Notes under the pieces: generated by a model
What the model was told of the DNA's origin: nothing
Database searches by the model: none
Seen by the model: only the letters and a program-made list of their open reading frames with translations
Shown here: one piece after another, positions 53,762 through 63,625 of the stretch
Numbering within the stretch: the stretch's first letter is position 1
Layout: every line of letters begins with the position of its first letter
NCBI GenBank assembly: GCA_947503575.1
Contig: CANNDZ010000001.1
Coordinates: 62,001-126,000, forward strand
Length of the DNA stretch: 64,000 nucleotides
Source: an uncultured Kordiimonas sp.
GTDB taxonomy: Bacteria; Pseudomonadota; Alphaproteobacteria; Sphingomonadales; Kordiimonadaceae
Reading direction: 5' to 3'
Program-made: the position numbers and the translations under genes

Positions 53762-56302
53762 TTAGAAGTCGTAGGTAACCGCAACACCCCACAGGCGCGG
53801 CGTGCTGGCATACCCATTAACGGTTCCAGGCTGGATCACACCTGGGAACGCACTCAGGAAGAACTCATTGTTAAACAAGTTACGTCCAAATACCTGAACG
53901 CCAACACCGTTTTCAAACGTGATACCTGCGCTGGCATTAAACATGTTCACTTCACGAGTTACACCCGGAATATTATCCACGATCTGCACATCACTTTCAT
54001 ACAGGTAATCTGCCCTGATGAAACCGTAGGCGCCATTGTCAAAGTCATGGTTATAGGTTGCTGACGTCGCGATGCTAAACTCATGAATGCCAGCAGGGCG
54101 TGCGCCGGACAGATCAATTGTCGTGCCGCCAGGACCGGGTGCACCCTGGAAGTCATCATAGACAGGGTCAAGGTACGTACCCGCAAAGGTCAGGGTCAAT
54201 TCGTCAATCGGTGTCCAGGTGGCGTCAAATTCGACACCCTTGGTTGACTGCTGACCAGCATTACCAAGAACAAAGCCTGAGCCCTGGAAGATGTTGGACT
54301 GGAACCCATCAATGGTCTGATCAAAGATCGCCAAATTGAAGGCACCGCGGGTAAAGCGTGCTTTCAGACCCAGTTCGTAAACCATTGCATCCTCTGGGCC
54401 AGCAAACAGTGTACCAAACGACTGGTTAACCTGCGTCAGGCCCGCCGCTTGAAGCGCTGGGCCGTTGGCCGCAAATGGCCTTGCATCCCTTGAAAGGTTC
54501 CATGATGTCGCCTTGAAGCCTGTCGCGGCACTGAAGTAAACATTCACATTATCGTTCAAGTCATATGTCAGTCGGGCAGTCCAGGTTAGCTGGTCATCGT
54601 TGCTTCGGCCATCCTGAACAGCGTTCGGGAAAGCCAGGAACTGCGGCTGGAACTGCAGACCTTGCAAACCCTGGATTGAGCCATCTACGCCTGCTTGAAT
54701 TGCAGCAGATGTTCCCGGTTGGATCGACTCAATAAATGCGATGTTTTCTGGCGTGGCAGGCAGGCCGGTAGCACCCGTAAACCCTTGCGCAAAGAAAGCA
54801 GCAGGGATAGCACCGCCATTAACCGTAAACAGGTCAATAGAGGAGAAAACATCACCGTTTACGGTAGAGCCGGTCACAGTTTTCTTGTCTTTGGTGTAGT
54901 TCAATCCACCGGTTAATGTCAGACGATCACTGACGTGTACATCTACCGTCGCAAAGATAGACCAAGCGGTGTTATCCTGCGTGAATGTTTCCCGTGTTTG
55001 CGTATCAGCTGCGAAGAAAGACCCCGCAGGAGAACCGGACAACAACTCAAGAAGGCCAAGTGTGCCAGGAGCGCCGGTCAGGAAATCAATGTATGCGCGG
55101 GTATCAGCACCATAATCCAGACCCTGGACTTGGGTAATGTCTTCGCTGAAGTAAAAACCGCCAATCATCCAGTCGACATCATTGTCGCCGGTTGAGGTCA
55201 AGCGGATTTCTTGCGTGTAGGTGTCAATTTCAGCAAGGTTGTTCGCACTATTGATAATCTCTGCACCAGTATAATCCGCTTCACTGTCGTTGAAGCTGTC
55301 GTTAGCGCGGTAAGATGAAATTGTTGTCAGCGAGAAGCCATCAAAATCAAAGTCACCCTGCAGCGATATACCACCATCTTCGATTTTGTTCTGAGGGCGG
55401 AACGTAATGGGAGACTCGTATGCAAACGGGTCGCTGTCATCAAGCACAGCACCGCCGAGCGCACCAGATATGATCCCTGCTGTTGGACCGTTGATAACGT
55501 TGGTAACACCACAGCACAGCTCGTCAATTTCACTATAATCAGCGATCAGACGGAAAGTGATGTCTTCGCTTGGCTCCCACAAGGCCTGTGTGCGAATATT
55601 CCAGCGGTCCCGATCATTGATGTCCGGGATGCCGGTATCGACAGTATCAATATAACCGTCGCGTTTGTTGATACCGCCAGAGATGCTCACGGCAAGTGTG
55701 TCAGACAGACCACCAGTCAGGTAGCCACGCAGCAAGCGCTGGTCATAGTTGCCATACTGGACTTCAACTCGGCCTTCAGGTTCATAAGACGGCGCGGCTG
55801 TCACGACGCTGATCACGCCAGCGGATGCGTTCTTACCAAACAGCGTACTTTGCGGGCCACGAAGCACCTCAACGCGCTGTAAGCGCGGCAAGTCACCGAT
55901 GGCTGCAGCCGAACGAGACCGGTAAACACCATCAATAAACACACCAACCGATGGCTCGATACCAGCGTTGTTGGCACCGTTACCAAAACCACGGATCACG
56001 AAGTTTGTGCTGGCAGATGTTTGCAATGTTGTTACCCGAAGCGAGGGAACAACTGTTTGCAAATCAGAGATATCGAGAACACGAGCTTTCGCGATTGTGT
56101 CTGCGCCGGTAACAGAAACCGCGATAGGCGTTTCCTGCAAGGTCTGTTGACGCTTGGATGCAGTAACGATGATTTCTTCAAGCGCGAAACGGTCATCATC
56201 GGCGTTTTGAGCTGAAACAGCACCGGCACCCAGAACTGTTGCTGTCGCCGCAACTGATGTTAATAGTTGCTTACGCAACGAGCGTTGCAAAATGGATTTC
56301 AT
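53762..56302 (-). CDS. TonB-dependent outer-membrane receptor
   Basis: An 846-residue receptor: signal peptide (LLTSVAATATVLGAGAVSAQ), TonB-box-like ALEEIIVTASKRQQTLQETP, plug with VLRGPQSTLFGKNASAGVIS, and a barrel ending GVAVTYDF. This is the Proteobacterial FecA-like/CirA-like type often used for plant or algal compounds; the substrate is not predictable. GGGGAGGACTTT precedes the ATG. It is monocistronic, with terminators at both ends of its neighbourhood, and no adjacent regulator or catabolic gene. Confidence 0.94.
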   Translation of the reverse strand: MKSILQRSLRKQLLTSVAATATVLGAGAVSAQNADDDRFALEEIIVTASKRQQTLQETPIAVSVTGADTIAKARVLDISDLQTVVPSLRVTTLQTSASTNFVIRGFGNGANNAGIEPSVGVFIDGVYRSRSAAAIGDLPRLQRVEVLRGPQSTLFGKNASAGVISVVTAAPSYEPEGRVEVQYGNYDQRLLRGYLTGGLSDTLAVSISGGINKRDGYIDTVDTGIPDINDRDRWNIRTQALWEPSEDITFRLIADYSEIDELCCGVTNVINGPTAGIISGALGGAVLDDSDPFAYESPITFRPQNKIEDGGISLQGDFDFDGFSLTTISSYRANDSFNDSEADYTGAEIINSANNLAEIDTYTQEIRLTSTGDNDVDWMIGGFYFSEDITQVQGLDYGADTRAYIDFLTGAPGTLGLLELLSGSPAGSFFAADTQTRETFTQDNTAWSIFATVDVHVSDRLTLTGGLNYTKDKKTVTGSTVNGDVFSSIDLFTVNGGAIPAAFFAQGFTGATGLPATPENIAFIESIQPGTSAAIQAGVDGSIQGLQGLQFQPQFLAFPNAVQDGRSNDDQLTWTARLTYDLNDNVNVYFSAATGFKATSWNLSRDARPFAANGPALQAAGLTQVNQSFGTLFAGPEDAMVYELGLKARFTRGAFNLAIFDQTIDGFQSNIFQGSGFVLGNAGQQSTKGVEFDATWTPIDELTLTFAGTYLDPVYDDFQGAPGPGGTTIDLSGARPAGIHEFSIATSATYNHDFDNGAYGFIRADYLYESDVQIVDNIPGVTREVNMFNASAGITFENGVGVQVFGRNLFNNEFFLSAFPGVIQPGTVNGYASTPRLWGVAVTYDF

Positions 56303-56549
56303 AAAGTCCTCCCCAGACTTCTTTGTATGTAGACATGACTATCAAAAGTGTCCTGCGGAACAGTCCCAATCCCTTCTGGCACGAAGGGAATTGCGTCTGT
56401 TTACAGAACAAATCAAAAGTCAGTTTTAAGCACTTCCATTAATATCTTCCCTTGTGACGGGGAAAACGTCAAGTTCTTCATAAATTTGAGTGACATGAGT
56501 TTTGGGCAGGTGTCGCATGGAAACAACAGTCTCGGAAGCCTGATCACAA

Positions 56550-56577
56550 AAAAAGGGCGGCAAAAGCCGCCCTTTTT
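56550..56577 (-). terminator. Intrinsic terminator of the TBDR at 56598
   Basis: AAAAAGGGCGGC (56550-56561) pairs with GCCGCCCTTTTT (56566-56577), loop AAAA. On the minus strand it follows the receptor stop by 20 bases and ends in a U run. Confidence 0.93.
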
Positions 56578-56597
56578 CAGTATTGAATTTGCGTTGT

Positions 56598-59279
56598 TTA
56601 GAAACGCGCCTGAATGCGGGCATACACCATACGACCACGTGGATCGTGGGTGCGCGATTCAAAACCACCATTTGTCGCAACAAAAGGTGGGCGCTTATCA
56701 AACAGGTTAATGAAACCAACCTGCAGGTTTGTTCCATCCGCGCCATCAATCAAACCACCGAAGTTCAACGTGTATTGACCATCAACCGTTGTCATGCTGT
56801 CAATATCGCCGTTTTCAACGCCGCCAATCACTTGATCGTCATTCATGCCGCCAATGTGCCGCACATAGAAACGAGCATCATGGGTTTCATTGGTGAACGA
56901 GATACCTGCGTTGAACCGCAGCTTAGGTGTTGGGCTACCAAAGTTTGCAAAGTTACGGTTGCCCGCACCTTCAACTTCACCCGCAAACGGATCGTCGATA
57001 TCATAATTCAATACGCGCGTTCCTTCGAAGAAAGGCACGATTGCGCCCGCTTCTGTTTCAAAGGTGTAGCGTGCATTGAAGTCAAAACCATCCGTTTTGA
57101 CCGATGAAGCGTTCACGAAGTCAACAAGAACAATCAGAATGTTTCCAGTGTCGGTTCCGCCAGCGCGAATGACGCGGTCGCCTGTTGGGTCGGCATTAAC
57201 AATCGACTGGAAGTTTTCCTGAATGATCACGTCCGTGAACTTGTAACGCCAGTAATCGAAATCAAAGTCGAAGCCACCTTTCTGCCATGAGAAACCAGCA
57301 TTGATTGCCTGACCTTGCTCCGGGCTGATATCGCGTGCGTCTGCGGGCAATGACCGAACTGCAGCAAATGCATTACCACCAGTAACGGGGTCGCTCACTT
57401 GGTTCAAAGACGTGTTAACACCAGATTCCTGGAACACACTTGGTGCCCGGAAACTAGTTGAGAAACTACCCCGAATTGCCAGTTCATCTGTTGGGCGCCA
57501 AAGCAAAGAGAACTTTGGATCCAACGTGTCACCAATGTTTCCGCCATAGTCTTCGTACCGCAGAGCCGCGGAGAAATCGATGGTGTCAGCAAGCGGCACA
57601 AAGGCCTCAGCAAATATCGCTTTGGCTGTCCGGTCGTCTGCAAAGTCAGGCCCCCCGATCAGGAAGGCAAAGCCGTCAGCGTTTGATATATCATCCAGAT
57701 CCTGGCTGAAAGATTCGTCGCGCCACTGAACGCCAACAGCGAGGCCGATATCGCCAGCGCCGGTTGAACCAACAGTGCCGGAGACGACAGCATCGATAAC
57801 GCTCAACTCAGATTTCGCATCAAATACCTGCTCGCCAATGATGAAGTCCAGGACTTCCTGGCTGTTCGGCAAAACGTTAAAGCTGGTTGAAAACGGGTTA
57901 TAATACAAACAGCCGTTTTGACCCGGCTGGCCAGCAGCAATATCACAATTGTTGCCACCAAAGCCTTGAAGCGACTGAGCAAAGTTAGTGGTAACCGTGT
58001 CTTCAATGACGCGGATGTTTCTTGTTTCACCGCGAGTAAAGGCAACGTCATAGTCCCAGTTGTCCGACAGGCTGCCGTTCAGGCTGGCACTGATGCGCCA
58101 GGTTTCATGCTCTGACGTGGCGGGCGAGACATCGCCACCATTACCGATAGCACGACCAAAGAACAAAATTGGTCCCAATGATTCCGGGAAAACATTTGCA
58201 GGGTGGTCTGCTGGTACAACCGCACTACCCAATTGCAGGAATGGGAAAGTCGGGGAGTTACCTCGTGTTGCCGTTGTATCCGCGTAGGATCCTTCAAGGC
58301 GGAATTGATGATCGCCGCCCAGATCCTGTGTGATCACACCAAATGCCTGAACACGCTCTTCTTCTGGCACCAGGTTGAAGAAATCACCGAAATCAAACTG
58401 ACAGAAACCTGCCGTAAAGGGTACGCCGATGCCATCAATGATTGGCTGGAGGTCATTCCGCTGGAACGTATTACCACCTGCAGATTCACACCCTGTCGGA
58501 TCAACAACAGGCAACTGGCCAAGCAAGAAGAAGGCACCAGGGTTACCAAGGTTTGAGGTGTCATCCTGCGGGCGGCTCAAACGACGCTCTTCAGTGGTCA
58601 GCGCCGTTCTGTCATAGTAGCTAGCAGCAACCATAATGTTGGTGCTGTCGCCGGCCCAACCGAACTTACCTTCAATTAGAGTGTCTGCCTGACTGCCCTG
58701 ATCGGTCAGCGTTTGATATTTGGCAGCAACCTCAAATCCTTCAAAATCATCATCCGTGATGAAGTTCACCACGCCTGCAACAGCATCTGTACCATAGATA
58801 GCGGCAGCGCCGTCTTTCACAATCTCGATCCGGCGAACCGCGATTTGTGGCACCAATGAACTCGTATCAACAAACGCCAACCCATCATTTGTGGTAGATG
58901 CAGACACAACCTGACGGCGTCCATTCATCATAACCAATGTGGACGACACACCAAGACCGCGCAGGTTAAAGTTCGATGTACCTGTGGTTCCACCTTGCGT
59001 AAACGCATCCGGGTTGTTCTGCGCACCATTGTTAATGGTCAGCGTTTGAACCAGGTCCGCAACATTGCTGGCACCAATCTGATACAGATTGTCCGATCCA
59101 AACACCGCAATCGGTGATGGGCTGCTGGCCTGTGTTTTCCCTTTAATATAGGTGCCGGTTACGACAACCTCTTCGATCTCGACATCTGCATCATCTTGTG
59201 CAGTTGCGGCAGTGCCCGCTAACATTGCTAGGCAGCCGGCAGTAAGAGCCGTCGCCCGGTAGAAACGATTCTGGCGCAT
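56598..59279 (-). CDS. TonB-dependent outer-membrane receptor (large, oligopeptide/glycan type)
   Basis: An 893-residue receptor: signal peptide (ALTAGCLAMLAGTAATAQ), TonB-box-like VEIEEVVVTGTYIKGKTQ, and a plug with NFNLRGLGVSSTLVMMNGRR and VKDGAAAIYGTDAVAGVVNF, a wording typical of large receptors for peptides or polysaccharides in sphingomonad- and Caulobacter-like bacteria. Barrel ends VYARIQARF. The ATG at 59279 follows CAGGAGAG; the upstream in-frame ATG at 59300 is rejected. A four-cysteine cluster in an outer loop (DPTGCESAGG, AGFCQFDF, NNCDIAAG, NGCLYYN) may form disulfides. Monocistronic. Confidence 0.94.
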   Translation of the reverse strand: MRQNRFYRATALTAGCLAMLAGTAATAQDDADVEIEEVVVTGTYIKGKTQASSPSPIAVFGSDNLYQIGASNVADLVQTLTINNGAQNNPDAFTQGGTTGTSNFNLRGLGVSSTLVMMNGRRQVVSASTTNDGLAFVDTSSLVPQIAVRRIEIVKDGAAAIYGTDAVAGVVNFITDDDFEGFEVAAKYQTLTDQGSQADTLIEGKFGWAGDSTNIMVAASYYDRTALTTEERRLSRPQDDTSNLGNPGAFFLLGQLPVVDPTGCESAGGNTFQRNDLQPIIDGIGVPFTAGFCQFDFGDFFNLVPEEERVQAFGVITQDLGGDHQFRLEGSYADTTATRGNSPTFPFLQLGSAVVPADHPANVFPESLGPILFFGRAIGNGGDVSPATSEHETWRISASLNGSLSDNWDYDVAFTRGETRNIRVIEDTVTTNFAQSLQGFGGNNCDIAAGQPGQNGCLYYNPFSTSFNVLPNSQEVLDFIIGEQVFDAKSELSVIDAVVSGTVGSTGAGDIGLAVGVQWRDESFSQDLDDISNADGFAFLIGGPDFADDRTAKAIFAEAFVPLADTIDFSAALRYEDYGGNIGDTLDPKFSLLWRPTDELAIRGSFSTSFRAPSVFQESGVNTSLNQVSDPVTGGNAFAAVRSLPADARDISPEQGQAINAGFSWQKGGFDFDFDYWRYKFTDVIIQENFQSIVNADPTGDRVIRAGGTDTGNILIVLVDFVNASSVKTDGFDFNARYTFETEAGAIVPFFEGTRVLNYDIDDPFAGEVEGAGNRNFANFGSPTPKLRFNAGISFTNETHDARFYVRHIGGMNDDQVIGGVENGDIDSMTTVDGQYTLNFGGLIDGADGTNLQVGFINLFDKRPPFVATNGGFESRTHDPRGRMVYARIQARF

Positions 59280-59459
59280 GTTTCTCTCCTGAGTATGCAA
59301 AACTGAACGTGTTAGTCCTTCCCACTTCTAATGGATAAGACTAAACGCTTTAGCGTCAAGAGATTAGCAATCAGAGTTTACGCTACGGCATCCTACCTGT
59401 AGTATTTCTACAACAGTTTTAGATGGTAAATTCGACTACAAACCGGCTCTACATCGACG

Positions 59460-59945
59460 TCATGCTGGATTGATCAGCGCCTGCTTCACATAAACATCCG
59501 CTTTTCCCTCACCTAATCTGTAATTCAGATACTGGCTCAGGTAAACGCGCACAATGTCGGGGTCGATGGGCTTGTTTACATTAAACCGCTGTCTGGACAG
59601 TGTTGTCAAAGCGCCCAGGAAATCAGAGCGAATTTGCGGCAACCTCAAGCGCACAGCCTCAGCGTAACCAGATTCTCGTACAACCAGCGTTAACGTCATG
59701 GAAACCTTGGCAACCAATCGCCCGCGCTCGAACATGGGAAACGTGAAAGGCTCCATGTCGATCGCAAGCTTGCCTTCTTGGGGCATTGCGCCGTCTTGCG
59801 CAAAAAGAGGTGGTCCTACCAACACAGAAACCAGCAACAGCACCAAAGCAGTCAGCAATTGCGTCGGGCGCTGGCCATGGATGGCTGCCTTAGCTGCTGC
59901 AGGCCCTGACGGCTTTGAGAAATAGTTTTTTTCAACCAACTTCAT
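59460..59945 (-). CDS. FliL-like flagellar basal-body-associated protein
   Basis: A 161-residue protein with one hydrophobic segment (LLTALVLLLVSVLVGPPLFA, about 30-50) and a periplasmic domain resembling FliL: LAIDMEPFTFPMFERGRLVA, then VSMTLTLVVRESG and a C-terminal VRVYLSQYLNYRLGEGK. FliL sits around the stator and modulates motor torque. The start is uncertain: ATG 59945 gives a normal basic N-terminus, while in-frame GTG 60002 and several ATGs upstream lack ribosome sites too. It lies downstream of the giant flagellar-type gene, same strand, but behind that gene's terminator. Confidence 0.65.
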   Translation of the reverse strand: MKLVEKNYFSKPSGPAAAKAAIHGQRPTQLLTALVLLLVSVLVGPPLFAQDGAMPQEGKLAIDMEPFTFPMFERGRLVAKVSMTLTLVVRESGYAEAVRLRLPQIRSDFLGALTTLSRQRFNVNKPIDPDIVRVYLSQYLNYRLGEGKADVYVKQALINPA

Positions 59946-60295
59946 TGGGATAGACCCGTAAAACATGACATTAACTGCACAACAACCCATCATACGGACC
60001 ACTTATAAACAGGAGCTTAATGCTACTGTACTCAAAATTGTCGCAAATTGCATATTTTGTCGCATTATGCAAAATTTGTGTGTTGCTTTTTGCAATAATT
60101 TGAGTGTGGTTATGCAAAGTGAAACTCATGAATATTTATAAACCATTGAAATACATTGATTATCTTAAAATAGATAATTGTGGCACGGGGTTTGTAACAG
60201 TTTAAACACCTCTCGAGCAGGGGTGCGGGGATAGGTTTAAATTTACTCGACCCCCAATCGTGCACCTGTTCCCGCGAACCCTGCCGGGAGGTATT
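59946..60295. other. AT-rich intergenic region with repeated TTGCAT/ATGCAA motifs
   Basis: About 350 bases without a coding frame. At 60044-60120 TTGCA/TGCAA-type words recur (ATTGCATA, TTATGCAAAA, TTTTGCAATAA, TTATGCAAAG), partly as inverted pairs. Probably the regulatory region of the FliL-like gene. I see no TTAA-N7-TTAA CtrA-type site. Confidence 0.45.
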
Positions 60296-60324
60296 AAAAA
60301 AGCGGCTCCCTGAGCCGCTTTTTT
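60296..60324 (-). terminator. Intrinsic terminator of the 1006-residue protein gene
   Basis: AAAAAAGCGGCTC (60296-60308) pairs with GAGCCGCTTTTTT (60312-60324), loop CCT. On the minus strand it lies 36 bases after the stop at 60361 and ends in a U run. Confidence 0.93.
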
Positions 60325-60360
60325 ATTTCTGCTTAGAACGAACAGACACATCAGGTAAAA

Positions 60361-63300
60361 TCAGGCAAACAGACTGAGTGTTGGTGACGAAGCGCCGCTT
60401 TGCAGGCGGGACAACCCGGTTTGAAAATTGGCTATCTGCGCCAACGTACGAGGGGAAGGTGTGCCTTCCTGGGTGCGCGACTGGTTCAACAACTGTTGCC
60501 GGATGGGATCAAACCGAGTGGACCGGAACGCACGCTGCGTTGTGGAAATTGCGGTATCCAACAACCCCAATACGTATTTAGCCGTTGCCTTATCCTTTAA
60601 GTTCAGCGCGCCATCAAGATCAAGCGCGAATACGCCACCCAGATCTTCTTCCGGGGGGATATCCTCATCATTACCCAAGTCGAAAACCTCGTTCTTCGGC
60701 AGCAGCTTGCCAGGCTGCAAGCCTATACGGCCTAAAAGGTCACGGTCCCCAGTACCCGGTATCAGGTCAATCGACACCCCGTCATCCAGGGTACTCACTT
60801 TAAGCTTGTCACCTTCTGCCGTTGTAGATACATCGGCATCAATGCTGCCAACGCCTGCAACGCGCAACTTACGTTTGATGTCATCAAACGTGTCACCCTC
60901 GTCCAGTTCAATCCTCTGGCGCAACCCATCATTGATACGCAAATAGAAAAAGTCACCAACCCGCGCACTTGTCTGCGTTTCCACATCAAGTGTTTGATCA
61001 CCTTCAATTAACCCGGTTGGCAATCCCAGCGTTTCAAGAACGGAATCGCCCTGATTGGTAAACGCAATGCCACCAACCGCAGACCGCGCCAAACCTTCGC
61101 CAAACTGTTCGGTGTTCTCCAGCGATCCAGTGGCCCCGTCAATCCGGGCAACAAACCCATCTGTCGCGCCGCGGCCCGTTTCACCGTTCAAAACGCCAGT
61201 TGTGGAACCAGCAACATAAACTTTGCCGCCCTGTACGGTTACATCACTGACGCTGTCCGTTCCCTCGGTTGACAGGTAGGTGGTAAAATCAGCCGTCAAC
61301 GCGGACGTGCCTGAAAAACTCAATCCAGTGACAAAGCCCTCAAGCCCGCCATTAGCGGTTTCGTTGACTGTTGCGGCGCCAGACGCATTCAAGCCACCAT
61401 TCGTGGTAACGCCCGAGACATACACCTTGTTATTGTCCGTATCGATAGCCAAGCCACGAATTTGACCGCCGGAGCCAAGCCCACCAAGCGACACACTGGC
61501 CGTTTGCGTGGACAGGTCAGCCGCACCAATGCGAACCACCGTTGCGTCGCCAGCGGCCTCAACAGCGGCAATCAAATCATTGTTGCCGTCAACCGCAAGC
61601 CCACGAATAACATCGTCGCCCGAGGTACCAAAAACCGTAGAATCGGTAAGCGCCCCGCTGGTGCCATCCAGCTTCAATATCAAGGCATCATCGCCGCCCG
61701 CAAAGCCAGAACTGGCGCTGATGGCCGAACTGGTAGAGCCACCAACGTATATGTCGTCATTGCTATCCACAGCCAGTGCATAAGCGGCTGTTGTGCCAAA
61801 CGTATCCAGTTGATAACGGAATACTTCGTCGCCGCGTTTGCTGACTTTCAAAACAAAGGCATCACTACCACCGCCATCAACCACGTCGCCGGTCGACAGG
61901 GCACTGTCGGTAGCGCCGGCAATAATGACATTGTCCTGGCTGTCCACGGTAATGGCATAGGCATCCGCAGACTCCGCAACACCAAGCAGCCGGGAAAAGA
62001 CGACATTACCTTCGGTATCAAACTTGGTCAGGAACACATCCTGTTCTGACGCGGTGTTCAACTGGTGCCCAAAACTGCCCTCTGACGTGCCGACCACATA
62101 AATACCGCCATCACTATCAACGGCAACACGCGAACCAACCGTATTGGCGTTAACCCGATCGTCGCTGTTAACATTTGTGATGGACGACGTATTGTCTTCC
62201 TCTTCCGTTGTGCTGCTCGTATCACTGTCGCTGGTGACATCTGCCGCCGCATCAGACAAAAACTGATCGCGCAGCGAAGCAATCTCCGGGTCGATATCGT
62301 CTTCTTCCTGCTCCGAAACCACACCTTTTATCTCGGTCGCTTCATAGTCAATGGCGGCAAATGACGTGGTGTCGTCCAGCGCAATGGTTCCATCAATGCT
62401 ATTAAATTCGCTAATACGACTGGTAACCGCAAAGTCTTCATCAAGCTGGCTAACTGCCGACACTGCATAAAGAGTTGGCTCCGCAACGGCAGCAGACAGC
62501 GTGACTTCTTCCGTAATGGTACCTTCAATTTTTATCCCGTATCGTCCGGTATCGTTATTGCGCACAACATTGAACCGCGTCTGGTTTTTGACAAACTCTT
62601 CCCCCTCATCGTCAATATCCGTCAGGGCTTCGATTTGGGTGTTGATCTGCGCCACGATGTTATTGAGGGTCAAGTCGCCGCTGATAGCGCTCAAGTCGAC
62701 AACAATCTGATCAGTGCTACCGTTTTTCTCAATAGATACGGTAAAGGTTTCGGTGCCGGTCAAACCCGCCAAGGCTTCGTCCGGGCTTTCAGCAATAAAA
62801 GATCCGTCTGTTTCAGTCTCGTTTTTACCGGTGCGTGTTGCTGCCTCAACGTTGTACTCTTTTTCGCCGAGGAAAATATCCAACTTGTCCAGCTCGGTAG
62901 AAGAAAGATAGTCGCGCACTTCTGAAAGGCCCAACTGAAACTGTTCATCAAGCCGTTCCAGCGATGCGTCAAGGGTGCCATCTTCTGACGCATACTCCGC
63001 CAAAATCCGCAAGTTGGACAAAGCGTTGAACAAAACGAACGTGGCAGTTTGGTCAACGTCGTCAGACACTGATTCAAGCACAGGGTCATCCAGATCAATA
63101 AAGCTTGTCAGTTCACGGACTTCGCGTATCTGCTCGTTGATCGTTGATGTTTCTTCCGGGATTTGCCACGGCGGAATAACGGCAGGCCCATCATCGCGAC
63201 CAAAAGAGAACTGGGCTGAACGCTGGTCTGCTGAAAGACTGTTAAGGCTGATCCGGGTAAGCTGGGCCTGTGCATCGGCAGCAATCAGCGCACTGCTGAT

Positions 63301-63381
63301 ACCCACAATCTGCGGACGAAATGACTGCTCTTGAGCAACGCCAAACAATCCGCCAGAATTTTGTGGTCCAAAAAATGCCAT
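60361..63381 (-). CDS. Flagellar hook/filament-type protein with inserted SBBP beta-propeller (FlaEY-like)
   Basis: A 1006-residue protein with no signal peptide. Residues 1-160 are helical and FlgL/flagellin-like; ~200-300 resemble a flagellin-IN/hook-IN domain (FTVSIEKNGSTDQIVVDLSA); an acidic Ser/Thr/Glu/Asp linker (356-400) leads to a beta-propeller of SBBP-type repeats (about 410-775; YAITVDSQDNVIIAGATDSA, YALAVDSNDDIYVGGSTSSA); a second IN-like domain (about 797-890) and a helical C-terminus (935-1006) close it. The ends resemble axial flagellar proteins; the layout recalls Caulobacter FlaEY, but I cannot confirm it. The nearest flagellar relative is the FliL-like gene downstream. Confidence 0.7.
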   Translation of the reverse strand: MAFFGPQNSGGLFGVAQEQSFRPQIVGISSALIAADAQAQLTRISLNSLSADQRSAQFSFGRDDGPAVIPPWQIPEETSTINEQIREVRELTSFIDLDDPVLESVSDDVDQTATFVLFNALSNLRILAEYASEDGTLDASLERLDEQFQLGLSEVRDYLSSTELDKLDIFLGEKEYNVEAATRTGKNETETDGSFIAESPDEALAGLTGTETFTVSIEKNGSTDQIVVDLSAISGDLTLNNIVAQINTQIEALTDIDDEGEEFVKNQTRFNVVRNNDTGRYGIKIEGTITEEVTLSAAVAEPTLYAVSAVSQLDEDFAVTSRISEFNSIDGTIALDDTTSFAAIDYEATEIKGVVSEQEEDDIDPEIASLRDQFLSDAAADVTSDSDTSSTTEEEDNTSSITNVNSDDRVNANTVGSRVAVDSDGGIYVVGTSEGSFGHQLNTASEQDVFLTKFDTEGNVVFSRLLGVAESADAYAITVDSQDNVIIAGATDSALSTGDVVDGGGSDAFVLKVSKRGDEVFRYQLDTFGTTAAYALAVDSNDDIYVGGSTSSAISASSGFAGGDDALILKLDGTSGALTDSTVFGTSGDDVIRGLAVDGNNDLIAAVEAAGDATVVRIGAADLSTQTASVSLGGLGSGGQIRGLAIDTDNNKVYVSGVTTNGGLNASGAATVNETANGGLEGFVTGLSFSGTSALTADFTTYLSTEGTDSVSDVTVQGGKVYVAGSTTGVLNGETGRGATDGFVARIDGATGSLENTEQFGEGLARSAVGGIAFTNQGDSVLETLGLPTGLIEGDQTLDVETQTSARVGDFFYLRINDGLRQRIELDEGDTFDDIKRKLRVAGVGSIDADVSTTAEGDKLKVSTLDDGVSIDLIPGTGDRDLLGRIGLQPGKLLPKNEVFDLGNDEDIPPEEDLGGVFALDLDGALNLKDKATAKYVLGLLDTAISTTQRAFRSTRFDPIRQQLLNQSRTQEGTPSPRTLAQIANFQTGLSRLQSGASSPTLSLFA

Positions 63382-63572
63382 CCACTCAGCTTTCTCGCTC
63401 GTTTCACCCGATTGCTAAACGGCCACTGCCCGGCATATTTTGCCTACCCGGCAATAAATACCGCTATGAATTCTCAAATCGAAACAAACGACTCGAAAAA
63501 TCAGGCAATAAGTGCCGCCCAATTGCAAATCAGGCGATTTCTGCTTACATGTCTTGCAAAGATTGTGACAAA

Positions 63573-63590
63573 GCCGGGGTTAACCCCGGC
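63573..63590. repeat. Perfect 18-bp palindrome upstream of yggT
   Basis: GCCGGGGTTAACCCCGGC, 36 bases before the yggT start. It could form a GC-rich hairpin with a TTAA loop in the yggT leader or act as a protein site. No T tract follows. Confidence 0.6.
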
Positions 63591-63625
63591 GATGCTTGTA
63601 ATAGACGACAAAAGGGACGATCAAA

